From Phil1 sp964612925 (lineage in GTDB: Bacteria > Bacillota > Clostridia > Christensenellales > CAG-138), in contig CAZTFU010000017.1 in NCBI GenBank assembly GCA_964612925.1, forward strand, positions 1 through 37,762: 37,762 bases of DNA, written 5' to 3'. Position numbers and translations under genes: made by a program. Below, in pieces: positions 7,629 to 16,800 of the stretch; within the stretch, counting starts at the first letter, position 1, and every line of letters begins with the position of its first letter. Under the pieces are notes generated by a model that saw nothing but the letters and a program-made list of their open reading frames with translations, was not told the DNA's origin and did no database searches.

Positions 7629-8947
7629 CGGTCTTTGATCTGCTCCGCTATGGATGCATAAACCTGTGGCGGCGAAAATCGAGGACAATGCTTACCGCGC
7701 TGTCAATGACCATAGGTGTAATGTGCATAATTGTGCTTGTTTCCATAGGACTTGGTTACGAGGCCAATTACATGGAAAGTATAGAAAGCCTTGGGAGCCT
7801 AACAAAGATAGATGTTACGGCAGCCGATTCGACATTGCTTGAAAAGACCGCAGTGTTGAACGCAAAGGCGGTCGAAGCACTCGGAAACATAGAAGGAGTT
7901 GAAGCCGTAACGCCTGTTATACAAAAAAGCGCATATATAAAAAGCGGCAACTATGTAAATATGGTACGCATATATGGCATAGATACAAGCACGGCGGGTA
8001 GCTTTGGAATCATACCTGAGCGCGGCGAAGCGCCCGGAGATGGTACGCGGCTGCACCCCGAGGTCATGTTTACGGATGATGTAGCGGCTACGTTCGCGAA
8101 TCCTGCCGATTATTGGGCTGCCGCTGTTGACACGAACGGTGCGGCACTCGTAGACCCGCTTACGGCGGATATAAAGCTAACGTTCGATTATTCAAATCTG
8201 TCGGGCGGGCAGAAGGTGGACAGCGATGGAAGGGCATTGCCTAACGGCAACTTTTATAGATTAAAAGTTACAGGCATCTGCTCTACGCTTAACAACACCT
8301 ACGCCACAGCCGCATTCATGAATATTGACAGGCTAAGTGAACTTATCGACGCTAATGCGGACTTTCTCGGCGCAAAGCAAGACGAAAAGCAGCTTGCGTT
8401 GGAACGTCAGTACGGCCAAGTATATGAGCTTGTATGGGTAAAAGTAAAAAATGTCGAGGATGTGCAGCGGATAGCGCAGCTTATACGCGACAGCGGACTG
8501 TCGGCATATTCGCTAAACGACATGCTTGAAACGGTCAAAACGCAGTCGCGGCAGATACAGGGCATGCTCGGAGCGATAGGAGCGGTTGCAATGCTTGTCA
8601 GTGCTATATGCGTTGCGAACACGATGATGATGTCCATAACCGAGCGCACAAAGGAGATAGGTATACTGAAGGTGATAGGCACCTCGCTTGGCAGCATATC
8701 CGCCATATTTCTGACAGAAGCGCTGATTATAGGCATATTGGGTGGAATATTCGGCCTTGGATTGAGTTGCCTTGTCCAAAAGCTACTGCCACTGATATTT
8801 AGCGGTTGGAATGTGCGTAGCATTATGCCCACATGGCTTGCGCTGGCGGGCGTGGCGTTTGCCGGCGTAGTTGCCTTGCTGGCTGCGATACTCCCGGCAA
8901 GGAGAGCTATGCACATAAGTCCCAACGCAGCCATACGAACGGAGTGA
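7625..8947 (+). CDS. ABC transporter permease, FtsX/MacB type
   Basis: A 440-residue membrane protein with the MacB layout: a cytosolic start (LLRYGCINLWRRKSRTMLTA), the first membrane helix at about 22-44 and a large extracytoplasmic domain at about 45-310. Three FtsX-type helices follow at about 320-430, within which TMMMSITERTKEIGILKVIG is the classic coupling segment. The C-terminal LPARRAMHISPNAAIRTE is also typical of the family. Such permeases do not form a conventional import channel; they move substrates at the outer face of the membrane or transmit force to a partner. It begins in ATGA with the previous stop and clearly belongs with the ATPase at 4978-5679. With a B12 riboswitch in front, it may release or position captured corrinoid, or help secrete or assemble the large surface proteins; both are inference. 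Confidence 0.9.
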   Translation: MTVFDLLRYGCINLWRRKSRTMLTALSMTIGVMCIIVLVSIGLGYEANYMESIESLGSLTKIDVTAADSTLLEKTAVLNAKAVEALGNIEGVEAVTPVIQKSAYIKSGNYVNMVRIYGIDTSTAGSFGIIPERGEAPGDGTRLHPEVMFTDDVAATFANPADYWAAAVDTNGAALVDPLTADIKLTFDYSNLSGGQKVDSDGRALPNGNFYRLKVTGICSTLNNTYATAAFMNIDRLSELIDANADFLGAKQDEKQLALERQYGQVYELVWVKVKNVEDVQRIAQLIRDSGLSAYSLNDMLETVKTQSRQIQGMLGAIGAVAMLVSAICVANTMMMSITERTKEIGILKVIGTSLGSISAIFLTEALIIGILGGIFGLGLSCLVQKLLPLIFSGWNVRSIMPTWLALAGVAFAGVVALLAAILPARRAMHISPNAAIRTE

Positions 8948-8952
8948 CGCAT

Positions 8953-9444
8953 ATGAGAAAGCTTTTACTTATTCTGCTAGCGGTTATTTTCGTGTTTGCG
9001 GGGTGCGGAAAAGAAAAAGAAAGCACCGTACAAATTCCGGAGAACGGGCAAATTCAGCAAAGCATGACACGGCCCGAAGAACGGCTTACCGAGCATTGCA
9101 CAGAAATAACGGGAGATATTTCACAGCCCGGAACGATGGCTATAATGTGCAGTGAAGGGTATTGGCGCACATGGCGCGTGGAGACGGTCGACCAAAACGG
9201 CGAAGTGAAAGAATACCGATACGAAACGGAAAGTATGTTGCCTCAGGATGCGGAGCTGACCGCCGTGCCGATAACGGTAATGTTCAACGGCAATATGCTT
9301 AAGGTGGAGGGCGAGGCAGTATCGATGGAATCGCCCATGCAGCTTATGCTGAATATCGAGGACGGCAAAGAGGTAACGTTCAGCGTGGTGCATGATAACG
9401 GAGAGGAGACTTTTACTGTGCGATCGGCGAATAAAGAAGAGTAA
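8953..9444 (+). CDS. Small lipoprotein of unknown function
   Basis: A 163-residue protein. Residues 1-17 are a lipoprotein signal (LLLILLAVIFVFAGC), with the lipidated Cys at 18. The rest is hydrophilic and beta-rich (WRTWRVETVDQNGEV, ITVMFNGNMLKVEGEAV, EVTFSVVHDNGEETFTV), which suggests one small beta-sandwich. I do not recognise a family. The ATG at 8953 is chosen because ggag (8941-8944) lies 8 bases upstream and a signal peptide starts there. It lies 5 bases after the permease stop, so it is the fifth gene of the riboswitch operon. It could be an accessory of the transporter or of corrinoid handling at the membrane face. Confidence 0.8.
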   Translation: MRKLLLILLAVIFVFAGCGKEKESTVQIPENGQIQQSMTRPEERLTEHCTEITGDISQPGTMAIMCSEGYWRTWRVETVDQNGEVKEYRYETESMLPQDAELTAVPITVMFNGNMLKVEGEAVSMESPMQLMLNIEDGKEVTFSVVHDNGEETFTVRSANKEE

Positions 9445-9447
9445 ATC

Positions 9448-9469
9448 AACGTTACGGTATACGTTTTTT
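9448..9469 (+). terminator. Weak terminator-like hairpin inside the operon
   Basis: aacgt (9448-9452) can pair with acgtt (9461-9465), followed by a T-run to 9469. The stem is only five pairs, so at most partial read-through control between the transporter genes and the large surface-protein genes is suggested. Confidence 0.2.
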
Positions 9470-9491
9470 ATCACAATAACAGGAGGAGAAA

Positions 9492-12400
9492 ATGAAACAA
9501 ACAAGAACTGATGCAAAGCTGTTGGCACTTATACTGGTATTGGTGTTTGTGTTTGAACTGCTGCCTGTACGTATAGCGAATGCAGCGGAAAACAGTAGCA
9601 AATGGCCTGCGCTCGTGAATGACAGCGGATGGCTGAAAACGTGCAATTATGTTTCAACAAGTTCAATAACCAGCGATGAATACCCCGGTGTCGGAAACAT
9701 GTTGATGAACGACAGCGACAGTGATGACACCGGCCTTATAAAGAAGGTGCAGATACCCGGGTTTAACTCAAGCACACCGATAGAAAAATATGAACTTACG
9801 CTGAGTGTGACCTACCTTGTTGCTGACAGCAGCGATGTAGGTGCGACTGGGAAAGTGTATGAAACAATAAAGCTGCCGCGCACTAATTATTATTACCCCC
9901 AGCGCGTGGTGCTGCGCTCGCAAAACGGCAGGGAATGCCCCATATACATAGTCGCAATTCCGGAACAGCACAACTATAAGGACGAAAAGTATGATTACTC
10001 CGAAGTAATAGACCTTATGGTTGAGCTGGATGTGCGCACGAGGGATCTCTTGAACGATCTTACAAGTACAGATAAGGCGGAAGTAGGCGGTTATTACCCC
10101 GATATGCAGGAAGCCATTTATAGCATGAACAACTGTATGGCGACTTCAGGCCTGTATATGTATTGGCGATTTGACGGGCTTGATTTCAAAACAAAGATGG
10201 AAGAAATGTTTGAAGTCAAGAACCGACATACAGACCTGAGCCCGGAACAGTGCAAATACATCCTTACCACTGTGGCAGAAGAGTGGTTGGACTATTGCAG
10301 TGAGCGTATTCTGCAGCCCGAAATAACATCACTGCGCGTGCTTGACGCAGAAGCCATACAGACCGGCACTAAAGAATTTACGTTGAGTCTGCCTGAAGGA
10401 ACGGATCTGAGTAGCGCCGAAAGCACACTGGAAATAGAGTTTACAGGCAGAGCTAAGGCGGCGGTGGATGGCAAATGGGCTAACGGTCAAACACTGTTCA
10501 TAGAATGCACCGCTTGGGATCAGGCAACGGGTGTTGAATATAGTGATATAAAGAGTATATACCTACTGAAACTAACCACGGGCGAGCCAACCATAAGCGC
10601 GCGGTATTTTGCCGTTAACGACAGGGTTGCTACGATAGACGAGACGGCGGGTACTATATCTCTTAACCTTGATACGGAGTGGGATTGGAAGCAGACACCC
10701 GTTGTTGAATGCTCCGGTAGCTACTATGAATTCCTTGACGAAAAGGGTACCGCTGTAACAGCGGATGCGGACGGCAAAACAGACCTTAGTGCGGTAAGGG
10801 CGCTACGCATTGCGCTGAAAATAGCCGACGGTGAATACACGAAAGACTACGCGCTCAATATAACCCGCAGCAATTCCGCGGAATGCGAGCTTAAAGCCTA
10901 TTCCGTAAACGTAGACAACGAAAAGGTTGAAATAAGCGGCACAAACGTAACCGTAATAATACCGTTTAACACGGATTGGAGTACGCTGAATGCCGAATGT
11001 ACAGCATCCTACGACGCAACCATAAAGGCAATTACCGAAGAAGATTTTGAAAACTCGGAAGCAAAGCCAATAGTTTACCGCATAACGGCGCAGGATGGCA
11101 AAACATATAAAGATTACAGCGTTGTGGTCAAAAAGGAGAAGGCTTCCGGCGAATGCAAACTGTTGTCCTTTAAGTATGGCACGGTTGCCGGCAGGATAGA
11201 TCACGACAAAGGAACCATAACAATGACCTTGCCTGCCGGTTCGAACACAACGTTCGCTCCGAACATAGCCATATCCGAATTTGCGACCGTAACGCCGGAA
11301 ATAGGTACCGTGCAGGATTTCTCTCGTCCCGTTATATATACGGTAAAGGCGCAGGATGGCACGGAACAGAAATACAGCGTTACAGTTACGCTTTCTGCTC
11401 CGCAGGATAATCCGGATAAGGAAAAGCTTCAGAAACTGCTCAACAGTATAATATCCTCATACAGGTCTAACACGAACCTCGGCAGTTGGGAGCAGATGGA
11501 TTTAGGCATTTATGCCAATCCTGCGCAGGGAAGCACCACGCAGTATATAGACCTTGCGGAATGGGCAAAGAACTGGAAGGTGACCGACACCACCATGAAT
11601 ACGGTGATTGAACGCAACATAATCGCCCTGACCGCAAACGGCTATGATTGTTCCAATCTGGCCAAGTACAACAACGGCAAACCGTTTGTGAATAGCAGTG
11701 GTGAATCGATAGACAACCTGTTTGACGACCTTGAGCGCGTGCAGACATACGGCATGATGGGCGATGCGTTTGCGCTTATAGCACTGGACATGGGTAACTA
11801 TACTGTACCTGAAGGTTCAAGGTATTCACGGGACAGCATACTCAACAGGATCATCAACAGCGGCAAACTTATAAGCGGCACAGAGGTAGACATGGGCGCA
11901 ATGAACATGTATGCCATAGCGCCTTATGCAGACGACCCCGTATACGGCGACAAGGTAAAGAGTCTTATACAGGAAGGCATAGAGAGTATTGCCGTGGCCA
12001 TGAATTCCGACTTTACCTTTACATACAGCGGCACGATAAACAGCGAATCAACGTCGCAGGTAATATGCGCACTGTGTGCGTGCGGCATTGACCCGTATAC
12101 CGACCCGCGCTTTGGCGACGGCAAGACCAACATAATTACACAGTGGGTGGAAAAGTTTGCCGCAGGCAACGGCTTTAAGCATGCAGCTTCCGAAACACAA
12201 TCCAACAGCATGGCTACGGAGCAGGGTTGCTATGCGCTTGAATGGTATCTCAGCTTCCTTGAACACGGCGGAGCCGGAAATGCATACCATATGTATTACA
12301 ATCGCTATGATTTCGCGAAAACTCTCTCTGCAGAGGCTAACATACTTTCCTTTGCGATAGATGGGCAGAAGGGCGAGATAACCGAAGGCACGCGCAGCAC

Positions 12401-13757
12401 TATTGCCGTTACCGTGCCGGAAGGTATGCCGCTTGACAGTATTACGCCCGAAATTGTTTTGTCCGCGGGTGCAAAGCTTATCGTTCCAGAACTGCCGGTA
12501 AAGCTTGTGTCGGGCATCGAGCAGCCGTTCGTGGTGCAGGCACCTGACGGAAAGAATACTAAGACGTATTATGTTACCGTGTCCTATGGCAGTGTGGAAG
12601 CGACGGGTGCGGACATAACTGCGGATAGCCTTACGATTGAAGATGCTAATGGGCGCGCACTCAACATTGTTGAACGAAAGGTAACAAGTACTGCGGATGG
12701 TACTGATATAGTGCTGATAATAAACAATACGGTGGATCTGACCAAGTTGTACATAAAGGGAGAAGCGTCCTATGGTGCGGAGGTAACGCCAACGCTGGAC
12801 GGCAAAAAGACGATGGATCTTTCCCAATTTGCGGAATTCACCGTTGTGTCCGGTGACGGGAAGACCACTAACAAGGTACGCATAAAGGCAATGATAGCGG
12901 AGCAGGCGAAAATGCTGACATTCCGCGTGCGGGCAAACGGAACATGGTACAGTGGCGCTATAGATAACGTAAACAACACCATAACCGTTTCCGGCGTGGA
13001 CGACAGCGCGCTTGCCGACACTATGCTTATGGCGGAAGCCACGTTCACGGAAGGCAGTAAATGCTCACCATCGTCCGGCGCGGCAGTGGACTTTTCAAAT
13101 GTTGTCGAATATACTCTCACCGGCACCGAAATTCTTGCGGGCCGCACATATAAGGTTAAGGTGTTGAATAAAAATGGCAATTTGATAACCGCAGGCGGCA
13201 GTACGTCCGTAAGTCGGGATGCCATGATAATCGGCTTCAATGTGCTTGGTTCAGAGGGCGTAATAAATCACTCCAACGGAACAATAACGGTTACATTGCC
13301 GTATGGTACTGACGTTACAGCTGTTACTCCGATTATAACGGTAAGCGAGGGTGCTAACGTAACTCCGGGATCTTATCAAACGGTGAATCTGTCTGTCCCC
13401 ATTACGTACACGGTAGTGAATGGAAAAACAACCAAGCAATACAAGGTTAGCGTTGTATATCAGCGCAGCGTAGCGGATCAACTTTGGGACAAGATGGCTG
13501 AAAGCGGCAACAATTCCGTTAAGGACCACCAAGTAAGCCATGATCCACACGGCCTTCCGGGCGGATACGGTTCATTTTGGGATTCCTCAAAAGGATATGA
13601 CTCAAAGGCCGACTACACGTCCGGCTGGATAAGCGGATTAGGCAGCGGTTCAGCATGGAGCTCGGGATGGGTAAGTAGCGGCACAGATCGAAATAACTCA
13701 TATACGGGCAGGGCATGGAACAGTACCCGCTCCGAATGGGTCGATGCACTTGATTGA
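9492..13757 (+). CDS. Large secreted protein: alpha6/alpha6 (terpenoid-cyclase/transcobalamin-like) domain within beta-sandwich repeats
   Basis: A 1421-residue protein with a strong ribosome site (aggagg, 9481). Residues 1-31 are a Sec signal (RIANA). Residues 32-275 are an unrecognised N-terminal region. From about 278 to 640 run four Ig-like units of the DUF5018/cadherin-like kind, each with a pattern like GTITMTLPAG...PVIYTVKAQDG...YSVTVT. Residues about 643-945 are an alpha-helical domain with the wording of the terpene-cyclase/prenyltransferase toroid: WEQMDLGIYA, NIIALTANGYD, MYAIAPYADDPV, INSESTSQVICALCACGIDP with DPRF, and MATEQGCYALEWY. This is also the fold of the N-terminal half of transcobalamin. 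Four more Ig-like units follow (948-1325), then a VADQLWDKM motif and a Ser/Gly/Trp-rich tail. No LPXTG, SLH or C-terminal membrane helix is seen. It lies 47 bases after the small lipoprotein gene. A corrinoid-capture role is inferred. Confidence 0.85.
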   Translation: MKQTRTDAKLLALILVLVFVFELLPVRIANAAENSSKWPALVNDSGWLKTCNYVSTSSITSDEYPGVGNMLMNDSDSDDTGLIKKVQIPGFNSSTPIEKYELTLSVTYLVADSSDVGATGKVYETIKLPRTNYYYPQRVVLRSQNGRECPIYIVAIPEQHNYKDEKYDYSEVIDLMVELDVRTRDLLNDLTSTDKAEVGGYYPDMQEAIYSMNNCMATSGLYMYWRFDGLDFKTKMEEMFEVKNRHTDLSPEQCKYILTTVAEEWLDYCSERILQPEITSLRVLDAEAIQTGTKEFTLSLPEGTDLSSAESTLEIEFTGRAKAAVDGKWANGQTLFIECTAWDQATGVEYSDIKSIYLLKLTTGEPTISARYFAVNDRVATIDETAGTISLNLDTEWDWKQTPVVECSGSYYEFLDEKGTAVTADADGKTDLSAVRALRIALKIADGEYTKDYALNITRSNSAECELKAYSVNVDNEKVEISGTNVTVIIPFNTDWSTLNAECTASYDATIKAITEEDFENSEAKPIVYRITAQDGKTYKDYSVVVKKEKASGECKLLSFKYGTVAGRIDHDKGTITMTLPAGSNTTFAPNIAISEFATVTPEIGTVQDFSRPVIYTVKAQDGTEQKYSVTVTLSAPQDNPDKEKLQKLLNSIISSYRSNTNLGSWEQMDLGIYANPAQGSTTQYIDLAEWAKNWKVTDTTMNTVIERNIIALTANGYDCSNLAKYNNGKPFVNSSGESIDNLFDDLERVQTYGMMGDAFALIALDMGNYTVPEGSRYSRDSILNRIINSGKLISGTEVDMGAMNMYAIAPYADDPVYGDKVKSLIQEGIESIAVAMNSDFTFTYSGTINSESTSQVICALCACGIDPYTDPRFGDGKTNIITQWVEKFAAGNGFKHAASETQSNSMATEQGCYALEWYLSFLEHGGAGNAYHMYYNRYDFAKTLSAEANILSFAIDGQKGEITEGTRSTIAVTVPEGMPLDSITPEIVLSAGAKLIVPELPVKLVSGIEQPFVVQAPDGKNTKTYYVTVSYGSVEATGADITADSLTIEDANGRALNIVERKVTSTADGTDIVLIINNTVDLTKLYIKGEASYGAEVTPTLDGKKTMDLSQFAEFTVVSGDGKTTNKVRIKAMIAEQAKMLTFRVRANGTWYSGAIDNVNNTITVSGVDDSALADTMLMAEATFTEGSKCSPSSGAAVDFSNVVEYTLTGTEILAGRTYKVKVLNKNGNLITAGGSTSVSRDAMIIGFNVLGSEGVINHSNGTITVTLPYGTDVTAVTPIITVSEGANVTPGSYQTVNLSVPITYTVVNGKTTKQYKVSVVYQRSVADQLWDKMAESGNNSVKDHQVSHDPHGLPGGYGSFWDSSKGYDSKADYTSGWISGLGSGSAWSSGWVSSGTDRNNSYTGRAWNSTRSEWVDALD

Positions 13758-13802
13758 TAACGTATTCAATGCGGAAGAGTTGAAATATACGGAGGAAAAC
13801 AT

Positions 13803-16800
13803 ATGAAGACTAAAAAACTGTTGTCTCTTTTGCTGGTGCTTATAATGTGCGCGGGTCTTGTACCTACGTATACGCTTGCGGCGGGAGATAAGACCATCGT
13901 AATAAATACCGATGGAGTAGAAAACGGTACCGTGGAAATAGTTTCCATACCGGACGGTGCCACGCAGGATGGCAACAAGATCTCCGGCCTTACGGCACAA
14001 ACATCGTTCGTAACTATTAAAGCTACGCCCGATGAAGGCTACGAATTCCTTAACTGGACGGCTAGATTCTCTGCAAACAACGGCAAATCATGGTTGCCCA
14101 AGCTCACGGCTGCAACCTATGTTCTTAAAAGTGGGCAAACGTTTGGCTCTAACCCGCTGGAGATTGCGCCGGGCAAAATGGGCAGTGCCAGTGCTATTAC
14201 CATCCTTGAATTAACGCCTAACTTTGGCAAGCCGCTCAAGTTGGCCGTTGAATCGAGCAATCCTGAAATGGGCGAAGTAGTGCTGGGCCCGAACACAAGC
14301 AAGCAGCTTACGGAAAAAACCGACAAGGGTTACGTTGGCAGCTACACCGCGGGTAACGTGGAAATAGGCTACAGACTGAATGACAGCGAAAAGTATCAGT
14401 TTGTTGGCTGGGCAATACGCTATACCAACGGCGAAAGTGGTATAACGGAAGACCTTGATAACTATCATTATTATGATCTTAGCATGCTTGAGACGACGAC
14501 TTGGCCGTATGGAAAAAATCCATGGAACACGGACGAGACCGTAGTCGGGAATACCATACGTGATCTTATTGACACCAATAAGAAGGGTATAAAGTACGAT
14601 GCTACCATAACGGCCGTATTTAACGATAAGACTTCGCCCAACTACACACTGGCGGATGACAGCTGGAATATCAAAATGTATGTGATTTCGCAGGACAGCA
14701 TCCAGAGTATATACTCGTCCGATATAACCGGATGGGATAATACCACAAACGAAGTTGTTGCGGAATTTGAGTGTGCCGTTACTGCGGCCGAGCTGAAGGA
14801 TGCAAAAGAATACTATATCAATTTGCCTATCGGCAAAGATGGTAAAACGATAAGAACGGCGCCCGGGCTTACGCTGAGTTTCACGGATGAAAACCACAAT
14901 TACACCTATAGCATTGGCGATGCTCAGGGCTTTGGTCCTAATTCATACAATATAAGTGACTTTGCCGATGTATATGAAATACATTTCAACGTGCTTGACA
15001 ACAACGGTAATACAAAACCCGGTGTTATAAGGCTGAAACTCAAAAATAGGGGTCTGCTTACTACCGAACACGGTACGGTGCAGTACCTCGGCAAGCAATA
15101 CGAAAACGGCAGTGTCATGGACTTCATCACCGATGGCGATGGAGAGGCTACCGTTACCGCCGTGCCCGAAGCAGGCTACAAGCTGCTCAAATGGGTGATA
15201 GACGGCACAGAATATCCCGCCAACGGTAATGATATAACATTTGCCGTTCCGGACAGTACGTTTGATATTCAGGCCGTGTTTGCCGCACCCGAATTTGTGG
15301 TTGACGGTAAAACACCCCGCTTTGATATAAGGGATGATCTTCTCAGTATTTCACCGTTGGTTTCGCTTGCGACGGAAGGAACGGTAACGGGATGGTCGAA
15401 CGATACGGACGAATTGGCTGTGGTGACGTTCAATAATGTCGGCACACTGCCAAAATACTTGGCCGTATATTCCAAACTGAATGACGAATCCTACACCGCG
15501 GAAGGAATCACATTCAGCTTTGATGGCAGAACAACGGAAGAAAAGGGATCATGGCTGAGCTGGAGTCGGTATTACTATACCGAACTGAATGCGGATGATT
15601 ATCAAATCGGCTTTACGATTACCGACAAAAACGGCTTTGTGAAGCACGGCGTGATACGCTTTGAACGTGACGGCAATGCCGGTATAGAGACCGAGCACGG
15701 CAGCGTTATATATAACGATACCGAATACACCGACGGCCAAACCATAGCTGTCGCCACGGGTGATATCACCCTTCAGGCCAAGGCTGACGAAGGCTATGCT
15801 TTCGCAGGTTGGGAAATAGGCGGCAAGGAGTATTCCGATAATCCGCTGACCATTGAAACAGATGGCAAGTTCTTCATTATCAAGGCCAAGTTTGCCAAGC
15901 TTGTTACCGTAAGCGTGGGTGAAGCCATCGGCGCGGAAGGCACGGCCAAGTTCACGGATGATGACACGGCAGGAAGCAAAACCGTGATTGCGGGCGAGAG
16001 TGTAAGTATTTCCGCCATACCGGGCGAAAAGAGTAAATTTGTAGTATGGTATGTTGAATACGAAAAGGCGGAGGGTAAGTTCATGCCTGCCGAAGAAGGT
16101 CGGCATTATATCCTCAACGATGGCACAAGCCTTAGCGACGGTACGCTCACCTTTGTGACGACTAAGGAATACAACCTTAAGGTATATCCGAAATTTGAGC
16201 CGACTTACAGTGTGACCCTGCAGCAGACGGAAGGCGGAAAGGCAAGCTTCGTTGAACCGATAAACGCAATGGGGAATGAAACTGTATCCGGCCTTACCAA
16301 GGACTCTGCTGCGGTAACGTGGGAATGCGAGATCGACTCCGGCTACAAGTTCGATAAATGGAACATAGAATACTTTGACAGTACTAAAAATGTATGGACG
16401 GCCGACCCTACGACGAGCGGTTCAACTGCGATATACCGTTATTGGACGCCGGTAGACGGCGATGGTCGCTATAATACTTCGATGTCCGTAAAGGTAACCG
16501 AATACGATCTGCGCATAACCCCGCAGATCTCTAAGGGATATACCGTTGAGGCGGTGGCTGATCCTGAAGTTGGCGGTACGGTGGAAGTGACCGGCAGTTA
16601 TAATGGCTACTTCTATAAGGATGGTAATGCCAATGCCACGCTGAAGGCAACCGCCGCCGAAGGATACAGCTTCGTCGGATGGACGGCAGAATACAAACAG
16701 GAGGACGGTACCTACGCACCTGCCGAGGCGGGCACACATTATAGGAACATCGCAGGAAGCTTGGACACGAAGGAAACGACCGTAACCGTGCTTGAATACA

